DNA from: JAKOQB01 sp050258235
GTDB taxonomy: Bacteria; Pseudomonadota; Gammaproteobacteria; Burkholderiales; Burkholderiaceae_F
DNA: 5,994 nt
NCBI GenBank assembly: GCA_050258235.1
Contig: JBLMYK010000110.1
Span: 1 to 5,994 of the forward strand
Direction: 5' to 3'
Shown here: one piece after another, positions 5,122 through 5,994 of the stretch
How the letters are laid out: every line of letters begins with the position of its first letter
How positions within the stretch are numbered: position 1 is the first letter of the stretch
Notes under the pieces: model-generated
What the model saw: the letters and a program-made list of their open reading frames with translations, nothing else
Database searches by the model: none
Told to the model about the DNA's origin: nothing
Translations under genes and position numbers: made by a program

Positions 5122-5994
5122 TGTTTACCTCCGGTTGTTTGAGGCTGCGCCGATGGCAGCCCGGTTCGGTCGGCGTCAGCACGACCATGATCCAGCAAGC
5201 GTTCGGCATGATGGCAGGCGACCCGCCGCGCGTCGAGCAATCGCGGCAGCGGGCGCTCCGATCGGCAGACTTCGGTCGCGTGCGGGCAACGCGTCGAGAA
5301 TACGCAGCCCGGCGGCGGGTCGAGCGGCGACGGCAGCTCGCCCTTCAGCGTCGCGCGCGCGCTGCGGTCGCGCAGATCGAGTCCGGGGGCCGACGCCAGC
5401 AGCGCCTGCGTGTACGGGTGCAGCGGCCGGCTGAAGACGAGCGCCTTCGGCCCCTGCTCCATCGCCAGCCCCAGATACATCACCAGCACCTCGTGCGCGA
5501 TGTGCCGCACGACGCCGAGGTCGTGCGAGATGAACAGGTACGCGAGCCCGAGTTCGTCCTGCAGGTCGGCCATCAGGTTCAGCACCTGCGCCTGTACCGA
5601 AACGTCGAGCGCGGAGACGGGCTCGTCCGCGACGACGAGCGCCGGATTGAGCATCAGCGCGCGCGCGATCGCGATGCGCTGGCGCTGCCCGCCCGAGAAC
5701 ATGTGCGGGTACCGCACGTACTGCTCGGGCCGCAGGCCGACCTTGGCCAGCATCGCCCGCGCCCGCTCCGAGCGTTCGGTCGCGGACAGCTCCGTGTTGA
5801 TCTCCAGCGGGGCCTCGAGGATCGCGCCGATCTTCTTGCGCGGATTCAGCGAGCCGTACGGGTTCTGGAACACCATCTGCACCGAGCGGCGCAACTCGAC
5901 GCGACGCGCGGGCGGCGGGTCCACCGCATCGACCCCGAGCAGCTCGAGCGATCCCGAGGTCGGTCGTTCGAGCAGCGCGACCATGCGCGCGAGC
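5118..5994 (-). CDS. dppF: DppF, dipeptide ABC importer ATP-binding protein (N terminus outside window)
   Basis: One of the two ATPases of the dipeptide importer. The frame is open to the right edge; the first visible residues, LARMVALLERPTSG, correspond to the stretch just after Walker A (GKST) in E. coli DppF, so Walker A is just outside the window. Counting from the Met at 5984: Q-loop Gln40 in MVFQNPYGSLNPRK, signature FSGGQRQR (96-103), Walker B/Glu121 in LVVADEPVSALD, switch His154 in FISHD. The oligopeptide-transporter C-terminal domain follows: HPYTQALLASAP (189-200), KGELPSPLDPPPGC (214-227) and four cysteines, 227, 233, 240 and 257, spaced as in E. coli DppF. Cysteines of this domain have been reported to hold a [4Fe-4S] cluster in Opp/Dpp ATPases. 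The Met at 5984 is internal, not the start. The stop overlaps the dppA start by 4 bases. dppB, dppC and dppD are probably upstream, beyond the window. Confidence 0.93.
   Translation of the reverse strand, partial: LARMVALLERPTSGSLELLGVDAVDPPPARRVELRRSVQMVFQNPYGSLNPRKKIGAILEAPLEINTELSATERSERARAMLAKVGLRPEQYVRYPHMFSGGQRQRIAIARALMLNPALVVADEPVSALDVSVQAQVLNLMADLQDELGLAYLFISHDLGVVRHIAHEVLVMYLGLAMEQGPKALVFSRPLHPYTQALLASAPGLDLRDRSARATLKGELPSPLDPPPGCVFSTRCPHATEVCRSERPLPRLLDARRVACHHAERLLDHGRADADRTGLPSAQPQTTGGKQ
5128..5132 (-). promoter_or_regulatory. Strong ribosome binding site for dppA inside dppF
   Basis: GGAGG lies 6 bases before the dppA ATG and is read as the Gly-Gly part of the dppF C-terminal TTGGKQ. 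With the ATGA overlap it points to translational coupling and high dppA translation, and it fixes the dppA start at 5121. Confidence 0.75.

Noticed and set aside
1040..5142. Long plus-strand open frames opposite the minus-strand genes (about 1040-2023, 2068-3309 and 3835-5142)
   Set aside because: They are antisense shadows caused by strong GC bias at third codon positions: compositions rich in Arg, His and Val, no domain motifs, and complete overlap with well-supported genes.
3491..5209. A second minus-strand frame of 572 codons over the dppA gene
   Set aside because: It is the neighbouring frame of dppA; its product is Arg/Gly/Ala-rich with no motifs, while the 3499-5121 frame matches DppA along its whole length.

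Overview
The window is GC-rich DNA whose protein sequences and gene styles (GntR/FCD regulator, arylmalonate-decarboxylase/maleate-isomerase-like enzyme, polar amino-acid ABC importer, Dpp dipeptide importer) point to a proteobacterium, most likely a Burkholderiales betaproteobacterium. The taxon is inferred from composition and protein similarity as I remember it, not from a marker gene. There are seven protein genes, packed tightly, two of them cut by the window edges. I see no rRNA, tRNA, CRISPR array, insertion sequence or phage gene.

Layout. Plus strand, bases 1-1118: the 3' part of a GntR-family regulator (ligand-binding FCD domain), then a 244-residue Asp/Glu racemase-superfamily enzyme whose GTG start overlaps the regulator's stop by 4 bases. 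These two genes converge on a minus-strand set. Minus strand, read from 3339 down to 1157: a periplasmic amino-acid-type (family 3) binding protein, a HisM/GlnP-type permease and a GlnQ-type ATPase, a complete three-part importer in one operon. Minus strand, read from 5994 down to 3499: the 3' part of dppF (peptide-importer ATPase) overlapping dppA (dipeptide-binding protein) by 4 bases, closed by a perfect 11-bp hairpin terminator at 3464-3490. The region between that terminator and the amino-acid importer (3340-3463) should hold the importer's promoter.

How the genes work together. The regulator and enzyme probably form one small catabolic unit that senses and processes a carboxylic acid. 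The amino-acid-type importer brings a small charged or polar solute to the cytoplasm at the cost of ATP. DppA and DppF are parts of a di/tripeptide importer whose membrane subunits and second ATPase must lie beyond the right edge.

No wholly new system is evident. The best leads are two changes at ligand or catalytic sites. The racemase-fold enzyme has Gly in place of the first catalytic Cys, as arylmalonate decarboxylase does. The family-3 binding protein lacks the Asp that normally holds the alpha-amino group of an amino acid. Together they raise the possibility that this locus handles a carboxylate that is not an ordinary amino acid, which is inference only.
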